This document shows, piece after piece, positions 1 through 11,782 of a stretch of 64,000 bases of DNA; position 1 is the first letter of the stretch, and each line of letters opens with the position of its first letter. Location: NCBI RefSeq assembly GCF_024347475.1, contig NZ_AP025487.1:1116001-1180000 (forward strand), written 5' to 3'. The DNA is from Vibrio fortis. GTDB lineage: Bacteria > Pseudomonadota > Gammaproteobacteria > Enterobacterales > Vibrionaceae. Under the pieces are notes generated by a model. The model had not been told where the DNA came from. It saw only the letters and a list, made by a program, of their open reading frames with translations, and searched no databases. A program made the translations under genes and the position numbers.

Positions 1-100
1 TTATTCTCGTTATATGCTGTATGAGCAGCGTAGCTTTGTAATTTGCTGGTCTGCAAATCAAAAACAGTTTTTATTAGGAGTGCGTTTGCAGCTCAATTCG

Positions 101-2176
101 TTAATATTTTATCGTACGTTTAAAAGGCGGTAGAGAGTCTAATAAGGACTTGCCATAACGCTTTGTGACTATGCGTCGATCAAGGATCGTGACTTTACCA
201 GAATCTCGTTCTTTACGCAGTAGTCGACCGACAGATTGGATCAGTTTTTTACTCGCTTCAGGAACCGTGATTTGCATAAACGGATTTCCTCCCTTGGACT
301 CGATGTATTCTGAATGAGCCTGCTCTACAGGTGAGGTAGGAACACCAAACGGAATCTTGGTAATAATGAGGTTTTCCAATAGCTCGCCTGGTAAATCAAG
401 CCCTTCTGAAAAGCTACCTGTACCGAAAAGCACACTGGTTTTTCCTTTATCTATAAGGTTTTTATGTTTTTTTAGAATTTCCGCACGTGATGTATCGCCT
501 TGCACCTGCAAAGCCCAACCCTTTTTAACGAAATCTGTGGATAAACCTTCGGCAACCTGATTCATTTGCCAGTATGAAGAGAATAAAACGAGGTTGGCTT
601 TGTTGTCTTCAATTACCTTAGGCAAAATCTCGATAAGATATTCAGTAAACTGCGGAGCTTGTGGTTCATACTTCATTGCTGGAACTACTAGCTCGGCTTG
701 ATTTTGATAATCAAACGGAGACGCTAATGCAAGAAACTGCACACCATCCTCAGGTTTTTGACTGATGCCGGCCTGATGACAGAAGAAACTGAATGAGTTT
801 AAAGCTCGCATGGTCGCTGAGACGAGAACCGCACCGACGCAACGGCTCCAAATCTGCTGATCCAACTGCCAGCCAACCTCTAAAGGCGACACATTAACAA
901 TGAAATCGCCTTCACTCTCTTTATTTAGTTCTAACCAGCGTGCTAGAGGTGCGCCTTTTTCTCGTTTGGGTTCTGCCATTAAGCGCCAGACTTGTGCGAG
1001 GTTTTCTGTTCGTTGTATATAGAAGCCAATTTCAGCGAGGGCTGGTTCCGCGAGTTTGGCGGAAAGCTCACCATCTTTCACTCTCTCTGCAATAAGGTCT
1101 GCAATTTTTGCGACGGCTTGACTCGCTTTTTGGCTTAACTGCTTTAGATCTTTTGATTCGCTTTCAAGCCATTCGGGAAGATCGCCATGTTCGAAACGAT
1201 ATAAGCCATCTTCAAATTGTGTTGCGTCGAAGCGATTACTCAACTGAGAAAGGGTTGGTATGAGCTGTTGAACTGAGTCTTGAAGCTCATTTCTGAATCG
1301 ATAGACTCGTTTCTCTTCTGCTAGGCCTGAAAGTTTGCTGATCGATTGATTCAAACGTTCTAACCATGAAGCGGCACCTTTTAAACTTGCTGCAGCCGAT
1401 GAGTGATCACGCGCAACGTGAGGCAAATGGTGTGCTTCATCGAATACATAAATGCTGTTCTCAGGCTCTGGGAGAATAACGCCACCGCCTAAGTCTGCAT
1501 CTGCCATGACTAAACTGTGGTTCGCAATAATCACATCCGCTTTATCAAGTTCGGAGCGGGCTTTCTGAAAAGGGCAGTCTCGATGTGCAGGCATACTGTT
1601 GTTGCAGCTGTGCTTGTCGCTCACGATCATTTGCCAAATCATGTCGTCAATGGGTTTAGGCCACGAGTCTCTATCGCCATCCCATTTACCTTGAGCAAGG
1701 CTTCGGTACATGGTTTCAAGTTGCTCTATGTCTTTCTTCTTAGGCTTAGATTCAAACATCGCCATCTGGCCACCATCAGCGCCACATGCCACTGCAAGCT
1801 TTTCGGCACAACAATACCGTTGCCTGCCCTTCGCTAAGATAAAAGAGAACTCTCTGTCGGTGAGTCGTCTATATAGAGGGAGGTCTTTATTTACGAGCTG
1901 TTCTTGTAGCGCCACAGTCGCAGTTGAAATAATGATTTTTCGGTTGTTGAGCACCGCGACAGGAATCGTCGCCATTAAGTAAGAGAGCGATTTACCGATT
2001 CCAGTACCCGCCTCAGCCACAATCATGCGGTTACTCTTGTGGTATTGCCCACATAGTGTCTTCGCTATTTCAGCAACAAGATAGTTTTGAGCGCGTCTAG
2101 GTACAAAGTTTTCCAACTGAGATTGAAGGTTTTGATAACTAGTGCGAATAGAATTTTGTATTTTAGTGGTTAGCAT
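101..2176 (-). CDS. dinG: ATP-dependent DNA helicase DinG
   Basis: Superfamily 2 (XPD/Rad3-type) 5'-3' DNA helicase that unwinds structured or damaged DNA and R-loops. The product has 691 residues when begun at the ATG at 2176; a longer frame starts 36 bases upstream but adds residues foreign to the family. Visible motifs are Walker A (AEAGTGIGKS, about residues 54-63), a cysteine cluster around residues 122-131 that continues after a further spacer and fits the iron-sulfur cluster of this family, the DEAH box (VFDEAHHL) and the C-terminal motif VI (QSVGRLLRKERDSG). No clear LexA box is visible upstream, although the E. coli gene is SOS-controlled. It is divergent from the porin gene. Confidence 0.95.
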   Translation of the reverse strand: MLTTKIQNSIRTSYQNLQSQLENFVPRRAQNYLVAEIAKTLCGQYHKSNRMIVAEAGTGIGKSLSYLMATIPVAVLNNRKIIISTATVALQEQLVNKDLPLYRRLTDREFSFILAKGRQRYCCAEKLAVACGADGGQMAMFESKPKKKDIEQLETMYRSLAQGKWDGDRDSWPKPIDDMIWQMIVSDKHSCNNSMPAHRDCPFQKARSELDKADVIIANHSLVMADADLGGGVILPEPENSIYVFDEAHHLPHVARDHSSAAASLKGAASWLERLNQSISKLSGLAEEKRVYRFRNELQDSVQQLIPTLSQLSNRFDATQFEDGLYRFEHGDLPEWLESESKDLKQLSQKASQAVAKIADLIAERVKDGELSAKLAEPALAEIGFYIQRTENLAQVWRLMAEPKREKGAPLARWLELNKESEGDFIVNVSPLEVGWQLDQQIWSRCVGAVLVSATMRALNSFSFFCHQAGISQKPEDGVQFLALASPFDYQNQAELVVPAMKYEPQAPQFTEYLIEILPKVIEDNKANLVLFSSYWQMNQVAEGLSTDFVKKGWALQVQGDTSRAEILKKHKNLIDKGKTSVLFGTGSFSEGLDLPGELLENLIITKIPFGVPTSPVEQAHSEYIESKGGNPFMQITVPEASKKLIQSVGRLLRKERDSGKVTILDRRIVTKRYGKSLLDSLPPFKRTIKY

Positions 2177-2690
2177 ACTGTGACCCAAGTAACGAAGCCG
2201 CGATAGTAGCACATTTCACTAGCCTGTTCATTTTCCGCGAAATAGGTCGCTTTTGAATCAAAGGTAGATCTTGTTCACAAAAAAAAACTGAACCTTCATG
2301 AAGTTAGCGATTTTATTTATTGTGCGAAATATAAATATCAAAAAAAATACCACTTTAAGTGTATAACTCTGAAAGTTGGTTGTTTAGTGTGTGTTTTTTG
2401 GTGTTTTTGACTGTGTTGGTTGTTTTTAGGTCTATTATATTTTTGCTAAAACAGGTCGAGAAGTGTCTCGTAAAATGATGAAAAAAATTGTAAGTAATTG
2501 AATTTGTTTAATTTGTCTTTTTTTTAGGTTTGTTTTTAGTTTATTTGACACGCAGGATAATCTTTTGCAATCTAGACCTCGAAATTTAGTGACGGTGATT
2601 AACCAACAAAGAGTGGTAATGACCATCACAAAAAATAAAAAGGGAACCGGGCAAGGATCTCCCATTCTTAGAAAAGGCAGTGGATTTATT
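2177..2690. promoter_or_regulatory. long AT-rich dinG/porin divergent region
   Basis: This 514-base stretch has no convincing gene. It is AT-rich, and about 2340-2560 the plus strand is unusually rich in T and TG. It should carry the promoters of dinG (minus) and of the porin (plus). At 2534-2548 the minus strand reads TCAAA, five bases, TAAAA, which fits the TNAAA-N5-TNAAA pattern reported for ToxR; in DNA this AT-rich such a match is expected by chance fairly often. A 42-codon in-frame extension of the porin frame crosses this region but lies upstream of the signal peptide and is not part of the protein. Confidence 0.45.
2534..2548 (-). promoter_or_regulatory. possible ToxR-type binding site
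   Basis: The pattern TCAAA-N5-TAAAA lies on the minus strand about 143 bases before the porin start. ToxR is known to repress ompT in V. cholerae, so the position is reasonable, but one match in AT-rich DNA is weak evidence. Confidence 0.2.
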
Positions 2691-3656
2691 ATGAAAAAGA
2701 CTCTATTAGCTCTAGCAGTTATGACAGCAGCTGGTTCTGCAAACGCAGCAATCGAAATTTACAACCAAGACGGTGTTTCTGTTGATCTTAAAGGTGACAT
2801 CGAAGTTGTATACAGCAACGAGTTCAAAAAAGGTTCTTCAATGGAACAAAAAATCGAAGATGCAGACTTCGGTTTTGACGTAAAATACATGGTAAATGAA
2901 GAGTGGAAGGTAGGTGCTTACTGGGAGTTTAACGGCTCTGAGAATGCAAATGCTGAAGACACTAAAAACGGCGATACATATGTAGCGGCTTACCATGAGA
3001 CTTTTGGTTCTATCAAATTCGGCCGCCTATGTACAGCAGTTGATGATCTAGGTATTGGTGGTGACGAAGCGTTCGGTATTTCTACCTTACTAGACAACGA
3101 GACTAACGAGTGTGCAGACGAAGCCGTTCGTTACGATTTCGACAATGGTGACTTATACGCTACACTTGGTTTCGTTCAAGATAAAGTTGATGGTTCTTCT
3201 AACTCAGAAGCTGAAGGCTCTAACTCAGAGTATTTCGATGCGCGCCTTGGCTACCGTCTAACTGACTTTGACATCTCAGCATTTGTTGCGAACCTTAAAG
3301 CTGACGGTGCAGGCGTAGATCATCAAGGTTTTGGTGCTGAGCTAGTATATTCTGGTATCGAAAACGTTTACCTATCTACAGCTTACTACGGCACATCTTC
3401 TGATGCTGACAACGATGACAACTCAGTTATCGCATTTGCAGCTGGTTACACTATGGGTCTTTGGGGCTTTAACGCTGGTTACTCAATCGGTGATCACGAT
3501 GTAGACGTTAAAGACGAAGACCGTTGGTTTGTTAACTCAACTTACGCAATCGCACCAAACACTAAAGTATACGCAGAAGTGGGTGGTATCGATTCAGACA
3601 ACACAGATTACAAAACAGACTCTGGTCTAGCTATCGGTGTTGAAGCATCATTCTAA
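2691..3656 (+). CDS. ompT: outer-membrane porin, OmpT-like
   Basis: General diffusion porin of the outer membrane, 321 residues. It begins with a typical signal peptide (MKKTLLALAVMTAAGSANA, cleavage before AIEIYNQDG), followed by alternating amphipathic beta strands with acidic surface loops and a C-terminal phenylalanine (GVEASF), the usual signal for the BAM assembly machine. Asp and Asn are very frequent in the loops. The ATG at 2691 is chosen because it starts the signal peptide. Location next to dinG suggests the OmpT porin of vibrios rather than OmpU; I recall that neighbourhood from V. cholerae, so the symbol is moderately secure and the porin call is strong. Codon use is strongly biased, as expected for an abundant protein. 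Confidence 0.85.
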   Translation: MKKTLLALAVMTAAGSANAAIEIYNQDGVSVDLKGDIEVVYSNEFKKGSSMEQKIEDADFGFDVKYMVNEEWKVGAYWEFNGSENANAEDTKNGDTYVAAYHETFGSIKFGRLCTAVDDLGIGGDEAFGISTLLDNETNECADEAVRYDFDNGDLYATLGFVQDKVDGSSNSEAEGSNSEYFDARLGYRLTDFDISAFVANLKADGAGVDHQGFGAELVYSGIENVYLSTAYYGTSSDADNDDNSVIAFAAGYTMGLWGFNAGYSIGDHDVDVKDEDRWFVNSTYAIAPNTKVYAEVGGIDSDNTDYKTDSGLAIGVEASF

Positions 3657-3676
3657 TTGACCTCTTAATCGAGTCA

Positions 3677-3707
3677 TAAAAAAAGCCACCTTAGGGTGGC
3701 TTTTTTG
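3677..3707 (+). terminator. Rho-independent terminator of porin gene
   Basis: An A-tract, the stem AAGCCACC/GGTGGCTT with loop TTAG, and a run of six T. It lies 20 bases after the porin stop. Confidence 0.9.
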
Positions 3708-3752
3708 TTAGAATAAATAATAGTTTACTAGATTATAAAGGGAGATACATTG

Positions 3753-4412
3753 ATGAAAGTATGGTTAGTTTTGGGCTTATTCACTATGCTTGTTGGCAGT
3801 GTAAGCGCTGCGACTTTAACTCCCCAGAAAGGGGTGTCAATTTTGTTCATTAATGAACAAAAAGCTGAAAACAAAATTAGTGGGAATCATATTAATGAGG
3901 GTTTTAACCAAGTTCTAGTTCGCTTCGATAAAAAATTTGGTAATAGTGGGGTCTATTCTTCGGCACCTTATATATTGAGCTTTCATGTTACCGGTGATGA
4001 AGTGAAGATTAAGCCCCCAAAAACGCGTAGCTATATTGAAGCAGAGAAAGTCTTCGAAAGCGAAAATCCTTCATGGGATGTTGTGCAAGATGACGTAGCA
4101 ATTAAATTTCAACAGGATGTCATTGAACGTAAGCCTGGGTTTGTACCTTTTGGTGGGTTAGACTCCCGGTTGGTTGAGTATAATGAAAGTAATGCGATTT
4201 ATTTCAAGGATGGTGTATTGCTTGATAAACCGGCTGAAGCTGTAGTTTTAGCTCCTGTGACAACAGGAATTACTCCAAAAAACGAGACGAAAATTCAACC
4301 GCAATCGAATGAAACAGAAGCTCATAACGTTGAGCAGTTGAAAGCTTGGTATCTAAAAGCTTCTAAACAAGAACGCAAAGAATTCCGTAAATGGATGATT
4401 GATCAAGAGTAA
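3753..4412 (+). CDS. DUF2057 (YccT-like) exported protein
   Basis: Predicted periplasmic or secreted protein of 219 residues with an N-terminal signal peptide (MKVWLVLGLFTMLVGSVSA, cleavage before ATLTPQ). The body matches the DUF2057/YccT family as I remember it (VSILFINEQK near the start, FQ..DVIERKPGFVPFGG later); no biochemical role is established to my knowledge. The last 30 residues are strongly charged and helical (QERKEFRKWMIDQE). A TTG lies immediately before the ATG at 3753; the ATG is preferred because GGGAG lies about eight bases upstream. It has its own unit between two terminators and converges with rluE. Confidence 0.8.
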   Translation: MKVWLVLGLFTMLVGSVSAATLTPQKGVSILFINEQKAENKISGNHINEGFNQVLVRFDKKFGNSGVYSSAPYILSFHVTGDEVKIKPPKTRSYIEAEKVFESENPSWDVVQDDVAIKFQQDVIERKPGFVPFGGLDSRLVEYNESNAIYFKDGVLLDKPAEAVVLAPVTTGITPKNETKIQPQSNETEAHNVEQLKAWYLKASKQERKEFRKWMIDQE

Positions 4413-4429
4413 TCAATCACTATGTACAA

Positions 4430-4460
4430 AAAAGCGAGACATAATTAATGCCTCGCTTTC
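4430..4460. terminator. bidirectional terminator between DUF2057 gene and rluE
   Basis: AAAGCGAG and CTCGCTTT pair around a loop of about 13 bases, with A and T tracts on both sides, so it can serve both convergent genes. Confidence 0.7.
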
Positions 4461-4474
4461 TTGTATAGCATGAG

Positions 4475-5212
4475 TTAAACCTCTTTCCATTCCCCTGGTA
4501 GCAAATCACCTAAAGTCATTCCACCCATCGAGTAACGAATAAGACGAAGAGTCGGGAAGCCAATGTTAGCTGTCATGCGACGTACTTGACGATTTCGACC
4601 TTCGATAATAGTAATGGCAAGCCATGTCGTTGGGACCGCAGCACGAAATCGTACCGGTGGATTACGTTCCCAAACACTAGGCTCTGGCATAACCTCTACT
4701 TTGGCTGGTAATGTCATACCATCTTTGAGCTCGACACCTTTTCTCAATTTATCTAAATCGTTCTCTGTTGGAGCACCTTCTACTTGTACCCAATAGATTT
4801 TCGGTGATTTAGAGTTAGGTTGAGTCAACTTAGCTTGATAAATACCATCATTAGTTAACACCATTAATCCTTCGCTGTCTCGATCCAAGCGGCCTGCGGC
4901 ATAAACGTCTTTGACGGGGATAAAGTCAGCTAGAGTTTTTCGGCCTTCACCGTCGGTAAACTGACTCAGCGTGTCGAATGGCTTATTGAAGAGAATCACT
5001 TTTCTGTCTTCAAGAGCGACTCTAGGTTTATCGCTGCTTGGTTTACGTTTGTAGCGCTGTTTACTGGATGATTGACTCTTGCTTGTAGAAGAAGAGCGGC
5101 GTTCATTTCCTTTGTGGTTTTGACGCGATGAGGTATTGCTGCCTTGTTTAAATTGACCACCTTGTCGAGAGGAGCCATTAGAGCGCGAAGTGCTACGAGA
5201 GCGAGTAGACAT
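4475..5212 (-). CDS. rluE: 23S rRNA pseudouridine synthase RluE
   Basis: RsuA/RluB-family pseudouridine synthase. E. coli RluE modifies U2457 of 23S rRNA. The catalytic core starts near residue 70 ([14 protein letters not shown]), and the active-site segment [17 protein letters not shown] carries the catalytic aspartate; the family's NRQVRRM motif follows in the C-terminal part. The first 65 residues are a basic, Ser/Arg/Gln/Lys-rich low-complexity tail; no S4 domain is seen, as in RluE. It is divergent from icd, the same pairing as in E. coli, which supports RluE over RluB. A shorter start inside the tail cannot be excluded. Confidence 0.88.
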   Translation of the reverse strand: MSTRSRSTSRSNGSSRQGGQFKQGSNTSSRQNHKGNERRSSSTSKSQSSSKQRYKRKPSSDKPRVALEDRKVILFNKPFDTLSQFTDGEGRKTLADFIPVKDVYAAGRLDRDSEGLMVLTNDGIYQAKLTQPNSKSPKIYWVQVEGAPTENDLDKLRKGVELKDGMTLPAKVEVMPEPSVWERNPPVRFRAAVPTTWLAITIIEGRNRQVRRMTANIGFPTLRLIRYSMGGMTLGDLLPGEWKEV

Positions 5213-7755
<2,543 letters not shown>

Positions 7756-7784
7756 TTATGATTTAGGTTAATCTAAACCTTATT

Positions 7785-7813
7785 TAAAAACGCTCCGCTA
7801 GGGGCGTTTTTTA
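7785..7813 (+). terminator. terminator of icd
   Basis: Stem ACGCTCC/GGGGCGT (one G-T pair), loop GCTA, followed by six T. Confidence 0.85.
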
Positions 7814-7821
7814 TTGGCCAA

Positions 7822-7855
7822 ACAAAAAACGCCCTGTTTTAAACAGGGCGTTTAG
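7822..7855 (-). terminator. terminator of cspD
   Basis: A perfect stem ACGCCCTG/CAGGGCGT around TTTTAAA. Read on the minus strand it is followed by a T run, 25 bases after the cspD stop. Confidence 0.85.
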
Positions 7856-7879
7856 GTAAGAGCAGTAAATGAATAGCGA

Positions 7880-8101
7880 CTACTTTGTTTGGCTAGTTTC
7901 TACTGGTACTACGGAGCTTGCATGTGAGCCTTTCGGGCCGCTTTCAACTTCGTAATCGACTTGTTGCCCCGCCTTGAGTGTTCGGTAACCCTCCATTTGA
8001 ATCGTTGAATAGTGTGCAAAAATGTCACCCTCTTCACCTTCTGGACAAATGAAACCAAACCCTTTGGCATTGTTAAACCATTTTACTGTACCTGTAGCCA
8101 T
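7880..8101 (-). CDS. cspD: cold-shock-like protein CspD
   Basis: Small single-stranded nucleic acid binding protein, 73 residues, one cold-shock domain. RNP1 (KGFGFI) and the RNP2-like segment (DIFAHYS) are visible. In E. coli CspD inhibits replication in stationary phase. Start choice: GAGGGA on the minus strand sits nine bases before the ATG at 8101 (MATGTVKWFN); the upstream in-frame ATG at 8110 lies right on that ribosome site and is rejected. CspD and clpS are divergent neighbours, as in E. coli, so the CspD call is favoured over CspA-type proteins. Confidence 0.9.
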   Translation of the reverse strand: MATGTVKWFNNAKGFGFICPEGEEGDIFAHYSTIQMEGYRTLKAGQQVDYEVESGPKGSHASSVVPVETSQTK

Positions 8102-8645
8102 GCTATACATCCCTCATGCATTTTGTTACTGATGTTGTTTATATCAACTTTAAAAGTGTCATTGATACGATTCTGAAACGATGAAAATGATCACCGTTAT
8201 TCTGAACTTCTACATTGCTGACATGAAATATCGCTGCCTTGCGTAATTATTCCGTGTTGTTAAATTTTAATGTAAAAAAACCTTTTAGCTCCAATGTAGC
8301 TAATGATTGAGCACAGTCAATAGCAAATTGGTAGAAAATTGATCATTTTTAATAACAAATCACACCTGAGAATCTGCACTATTTACTAACTTATTTGTAA
8401 CTTATGAGCGCAAATATATGTTTTGCGTATGTTTATGCTGCCTTTTTAATCAATCACATATGTTAATCGACGCAATAGCCATCTTTTATTTGCAGCAAGG
8501 TAAATGGTGGATTAGGCTGAATGTATAGGTTTGATTTTTGGTCTCGTTTTCTAGCACTGTTTCTTAGTACACCCCAAACGGTGAATGTGGTAGATTTAAG
8601 TCTCGCATATGTCCGATGTCCAAAAACAACCTTAGCAAAGCTAAC
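8102..8645. promoter_or_regulatory. cspD/clpS divergent intergenic region
   Basis: A 544-base AT-rich stretch with no convincing gene. It must contain the cspD and clpS-clpA promoters. I see no strong operator or terminator-like hairpin. The in-frame ATG at 8616 would extend ClpS by ten residues into this region. Confidence 0.35.
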
Positions 8646-8966
8646 ATGAGTAGAAACTTTGAATGGGCGGCTCCAGGCTCTGATTTACTGGAGAAAGAAA
8701 AAACGAAAGTTAAGCCACCGGCAATGTATAACGTCGTACTCAATAACGATGACTACACGCCAATGGACTTTGTAATCGAGATCCTAGAGCGATTTTTCTC
8801 ACTAGATATCGAGAAAGCAACGGAAATTATGCTCAAGGTTCATTATGAAGGTAAAGCTATCTGTGGGACTTACAGCGCAGAGATAGCGGAAACAAAAGTA
8901 GCGCAAGTAACGATGTACTCAAAGGAAAATGAGCATCCGCTACTATGTACAATGGAGCAAGCTTAA
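8646..8966 (+). CDS. clpS: Clp protease adaptor ClpS
   Basis: N-degron adaptor that binds proteins with N-terminal Leu, Phe, Tyr or Trp and hands them to ClpAP. The product has 106 residues from the ATG at 8646 ([15 protein letters not shown]), the length I recall for vibrio ClpS; an in-frame ATG at 8616 would add ten residues. The binding-pocket segment [15 protein letters not shown] and the histidine motif [11 protein letters not shown] are intact. Neither start has a strong ribosome binding site. It is followed 42 bases later by clpA, the usual pair. Confidence 0.93.
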   Translation: MSRNFEWAAPGSDLLEKEKTKVKPPAMYNVVLNNDDYTPMDFVIEILERFFSLDIEKATEIMLKVHYEGKAICGTYSAEIAETKVAQVTMYSKENEHPLLCTMEQA

Positions 8967-9008
8967 AGACTTGTTCGGACAACACTGTTGTTCCCTTAGG
9001 AGGTACTT

Positions 9009-11279
9009 ATGCTGAATAAAGAATTAGAATCAAGCTTGAACGGCGCTTTTGCTCGAGCGCGAGAAAAGCGACATGAGTTTATGACTGTCGAGCACCTCCT
9101 ACTTGCATTATTGGAAAATGATGCGGCTAAGGAAGCGTTATTGGCATGCCAAGCCGACCTTGATGCTTTGCGTAATGAACTCGATATTTTTATCGATCAA
9201 ACGACTCCTCTTATCCCAGAAAGCGACGAAACGCGTGAGACTCAGCCGACGCTAAGTTTTCAACGCGTTCTACAGCGTGCAGTTTTCCATGTTCAGTCAT
9301 CGGGTCGCAGTGAAGTGACCGGTGCCAACGTTCTTGTGGCTATTTTTAGTGAACAAGAATCTCACGCTGCTTACTTGTTGAAGAAAAACGATATCAGTCG
9401 CTTAGATATTGTTAACTTCATTTCTCACGGTATTACTAAAGCAAGTAACGAAGGCGACAGCGCTTCCTCTTCTGATTCATTCGGCGCCGAAAGCGCAGAA
9501 GAAGCGAGTTCAGAGGACAGATTAGAAAACTTCGCGACTAACCTTAATGAAGTGGCAAAGAAAGGTAATATCGATCCACTTATCGGCCGTGACAAAGAAC
9601 TTGAACGCACCATCCAAGTACTATGTCGTCGTCGCAAAAATAACCCCCTACTTGTCGGTGAAGCAGGCGTAGGTAAAACTGCGATTGCCGAAGGTCTTGC
9701 GTGGAGAATCGTAGAAGGTCAAGTGCCTGAAGTGATTCAAAGCAGTGTAATCTACTCATTAGACATTGGCTCTCTACTTGCGGGTACTAAATACCGTGGT
9801 GACTTTGAGAAACGTTTTAAAGCGATTCTTAAACAGTTAGAGAAAGAAGAAGATGCGATCCTATTCATTGATGAAATTCACACCATTATTGGTGCAGGTG
9901 CAGCTTCGGGCGGTCAAGTAGACGCAGCAAACTTAATCAAGCCACTACTAAGTAGCGGTAAACTGCGTTGTATCGGTTCAACCACCTATCAAGAGTACAG
10001 CAGTATCTTTGAGAAAGAGCGTGCATTGTCTCGCCGTTTCCAAAAAATTGATATTGTTGAACCATCACTGGACGATACAACCAAGATCCTGATTGGTCTT
10101 AAGCCTAAGTATGAAGCGCACCACGAAGTTCGCTATACCAACAAAGCCTTGCGTGCTGCAGTAGAGTTATCCGCTAAATACATTAATGAGCGTCACCTGC
10201 CAGACAAGGCGATTGACGTTATTGATGAAGCGGGTGCTCGTAGTCGCTTAGCCCCAGCAAGCCGCCGTAAGAAAACGGTTAGCGTAGCGGACATCGAGTC
10301 TATGGTTGCGAAAATGGCTCGCATTCCTGAGAAATCAGTTTCTTCTTCAGATAAAGATATTCTTCAGAACCTTGATGACCGTATGAAAATGTTGGTATTT
10401 GGCCAGGATACGGCGATCGATGCATTGAGTGAGGCAATTAAGCTAACTCGTGCTGGTCTTGGTGCTGACAACAAACCAGTAGGTTCATTCCTGTTTGCTG
10501 GTCCAACAGGTGTTGGTAAAACGGAAGTGACAGTTCAACTATCTAAACTGATGGGTATAGAACTACTGCGCTTTGATATGTCTGAATATGGTGAGCGTCA
10601 CTCGGTAAGCCGTTTAATTGGTGCGCCTCCTGGTTATGTTGGTTACGACCAAGGTGGTTTGCTAACGGATGCTGTTATTAAGAACCCTCACTCAGTTGTC
10701 CTACTGGATGAGATCGAGAAAGCACACCCTGATATCTTTAACCTGCTATTACAGGTAATGGATAACGGTACACTAACAGACAACAACGGCCGTAAAGCTG
10801 ACTTCCGCAATGTGATCCTAGTGATGACAACCAACGCGGGTGTGGCGGAAACAGAGAAGAAATCGATCGGCTTGATCCAACAAGATCATGCGCCAGACGC
10901 GATGGGTGAAATCAAGAAAGTGTTTACGCCTGAATTCCGTAACCGTCTTGATAACATCATCTGGTTCAACAGCCTAGATCCGACAGTAATTAGCCAAGTG
11001 GTTGATAAGTTTATTGTTGAGCTACAAGTTCAACTGGACGCACGTGGCGTGTCTTTAGAGGTATCAGAAGATGCTCGTCATTGGCTAGCCGAGAAAGGCT
11101 ACGACAAAGCGATGGGTGCTCGTCCTATGGGACGTGTTATTCAAGAGCAACTCAAGAAGCCTCTGGCCAATGAACTGCTGTTTGGTAGCCTGGTTGACGG
11201 TGGTACTGTGAAAGTAACGCTGAAGAAAGATGAGCTGCAATTTAGCTATGTTGGTGCGAAGGAAGAAGTGATGCACTAG
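9009..11279 (+). CDS. clpA: ATP-dependent Clp protease unfoldase ClpA
   Basis: Hexameric AAA+ unfoldase that feeds substrates into ClpP; 756 residues, full length. It has an N-terminal Clp-N domain (about 1-145, the ClpS docking site), AAA-1 with Walker A GEAGVGKT (217-224) and Walker [10 protein letters not shown], and AAA-2 with Walker A GPTGVGKT (498-505) and Walker [14 protein letters not shown]. The IGLI loop ([10 protein letters not shown]) that docks to ClpP is present. A strong ribosome site (TAGGAGG) precedes the ATG. It is co-oriented with clpS and ends at its own terminator. ClpP itself is not in this window. Confidence 0.97.
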   Translation: MLNKELESSLNGAFARAREKRHEFMTVEHLLLALLENDAAKEALLACQADLDALRNELDIFIDQTTPLIPESDETRETQPTLSFQRVLQRAVFHVQSSGRSEVTGANVLVAIFSEQESHAAYLLKKNDISRLDIVNFISHGITKASNEGDSASSSDSFGAESAEEASSEDRLENFATNLNEVAKKGNIDPLIGRDKELERTIQVLCRRRKNNPLLVGEAGVGKTAIAEGLAWRIVEGQVPEVIQSSVIYSLDIGSLLAGTKYRGDFEKRFKAILKQLEKEEDAILFIDEIHTIIGAGAASGGQVDAANLIKPLLSSGKLRCIGSTTYQEYSSIFEKERALSRRFQKIDIVEPSLDDTTKILIGLKPKYEAHHEVRYTNKALRAAVELSAKYINERHLPDKAIDVIDEAGARSRLAPASRRKKTVSVADIESMVAKMARIPEKSVSSSDKDILQNLDDRMKMLVFGQDTAIDALSEAIKLTRAGLGADNKPVGSFLFAGPTGVGKTEVTVQLSKLMGIELLRFDMSEYGERHSVSRLIGAPPGYVGYDQGGLLTDAVIKNPHSVVLLDEIEKAHPDIFNLLLQVMDNGTLTDNNGRKADFRNVILVMTTNAGVAETEKKSIGLIQQDHAPDAMGEIKKVFTPEFRNRLDNIIWFNSLDPTVISQVVDKFIVELQVQLDARGVSLEVSEDARHWLAEKGYDKAMGARPMGRVIQEQLKKPLANELLFGSLVDGGTVKVTLKKDELQFSYVGAKEEVMH

Positions 11280-11303
11280 TCATCCTCTTCTATAAACACA
11301 ATC

Positions 11304-11337
11304 TAAAACGTACGGCTTCGGTCGTGCGTTTTTTTAT
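11304..11337 (+). terminator. terminator of clpA
   Basis: Stem ACGTACG/CGTGCGT (one G-T pair) closing a GCTTCGGT loop, followed by seven T. Confidence 0.85.
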
Positions 11338-11346
11338 GTTTTGAAG

Positions 11347-11374
11347 ATACGAGATACGAGATACGAGATACGAA
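11347..11374. repeat. heptamer tandem repeat ATACGAG x4
   Basis: Four head-to-tail copies of a seven-base unit (three ATACGAG, then ATACGAA) lie in the gap between the clpA and infA terminators, where convergent genes meet. It is a microsatellite-like tract with no coding role visible. Confidence 0.9.
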
Positions 11375-11431
11375 GAGAGATGGAGAAAGATAAAGAAAGC
11401 GGTTAAGACCAAGCGCCAAATGTTGGGCAAT

Positions 11432-11460
11432 AAAAAACGGAGCACTAGGCTCCGCTTCTT
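11432..11460 (-). terminator. terminator of infA
   Basis: CGGAGC/GCTCCG around ACTAG (plus-strand reading). On the minus strand the stem is followed by TTTTTTA, 22 bases after the infA stop. Confidence 0.85.
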
Positions 11461-11481
11461 ATCGTATTCACTAATGAGACA

Positions 11482-11700
<219 letters not shown>

Positions 11701-11782
11701 CTAATCCTCTTTCGACATTTGGCGGTTTTCAACGGCGATGATAGTGCCGTCAAAATCAAATTATGTAAAGTTGTGGCGTATT

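Noticed and set aside
2-133. A 43-codon open frame on the plus strand that enters from the left edge and ends at 131-133, overlapping the dinG stop region.
   Set aside because: It is too short to recognise, and a frame this long occurs by chance in about one in eight cases. Could be the end of a neighbouring gene, but there is no evidence in the window.
2177-2260. LexA (SOS) box upstream of dinG.
   Set aside because: No CTGT-N8-ACAG sequence was found near the dinG start.
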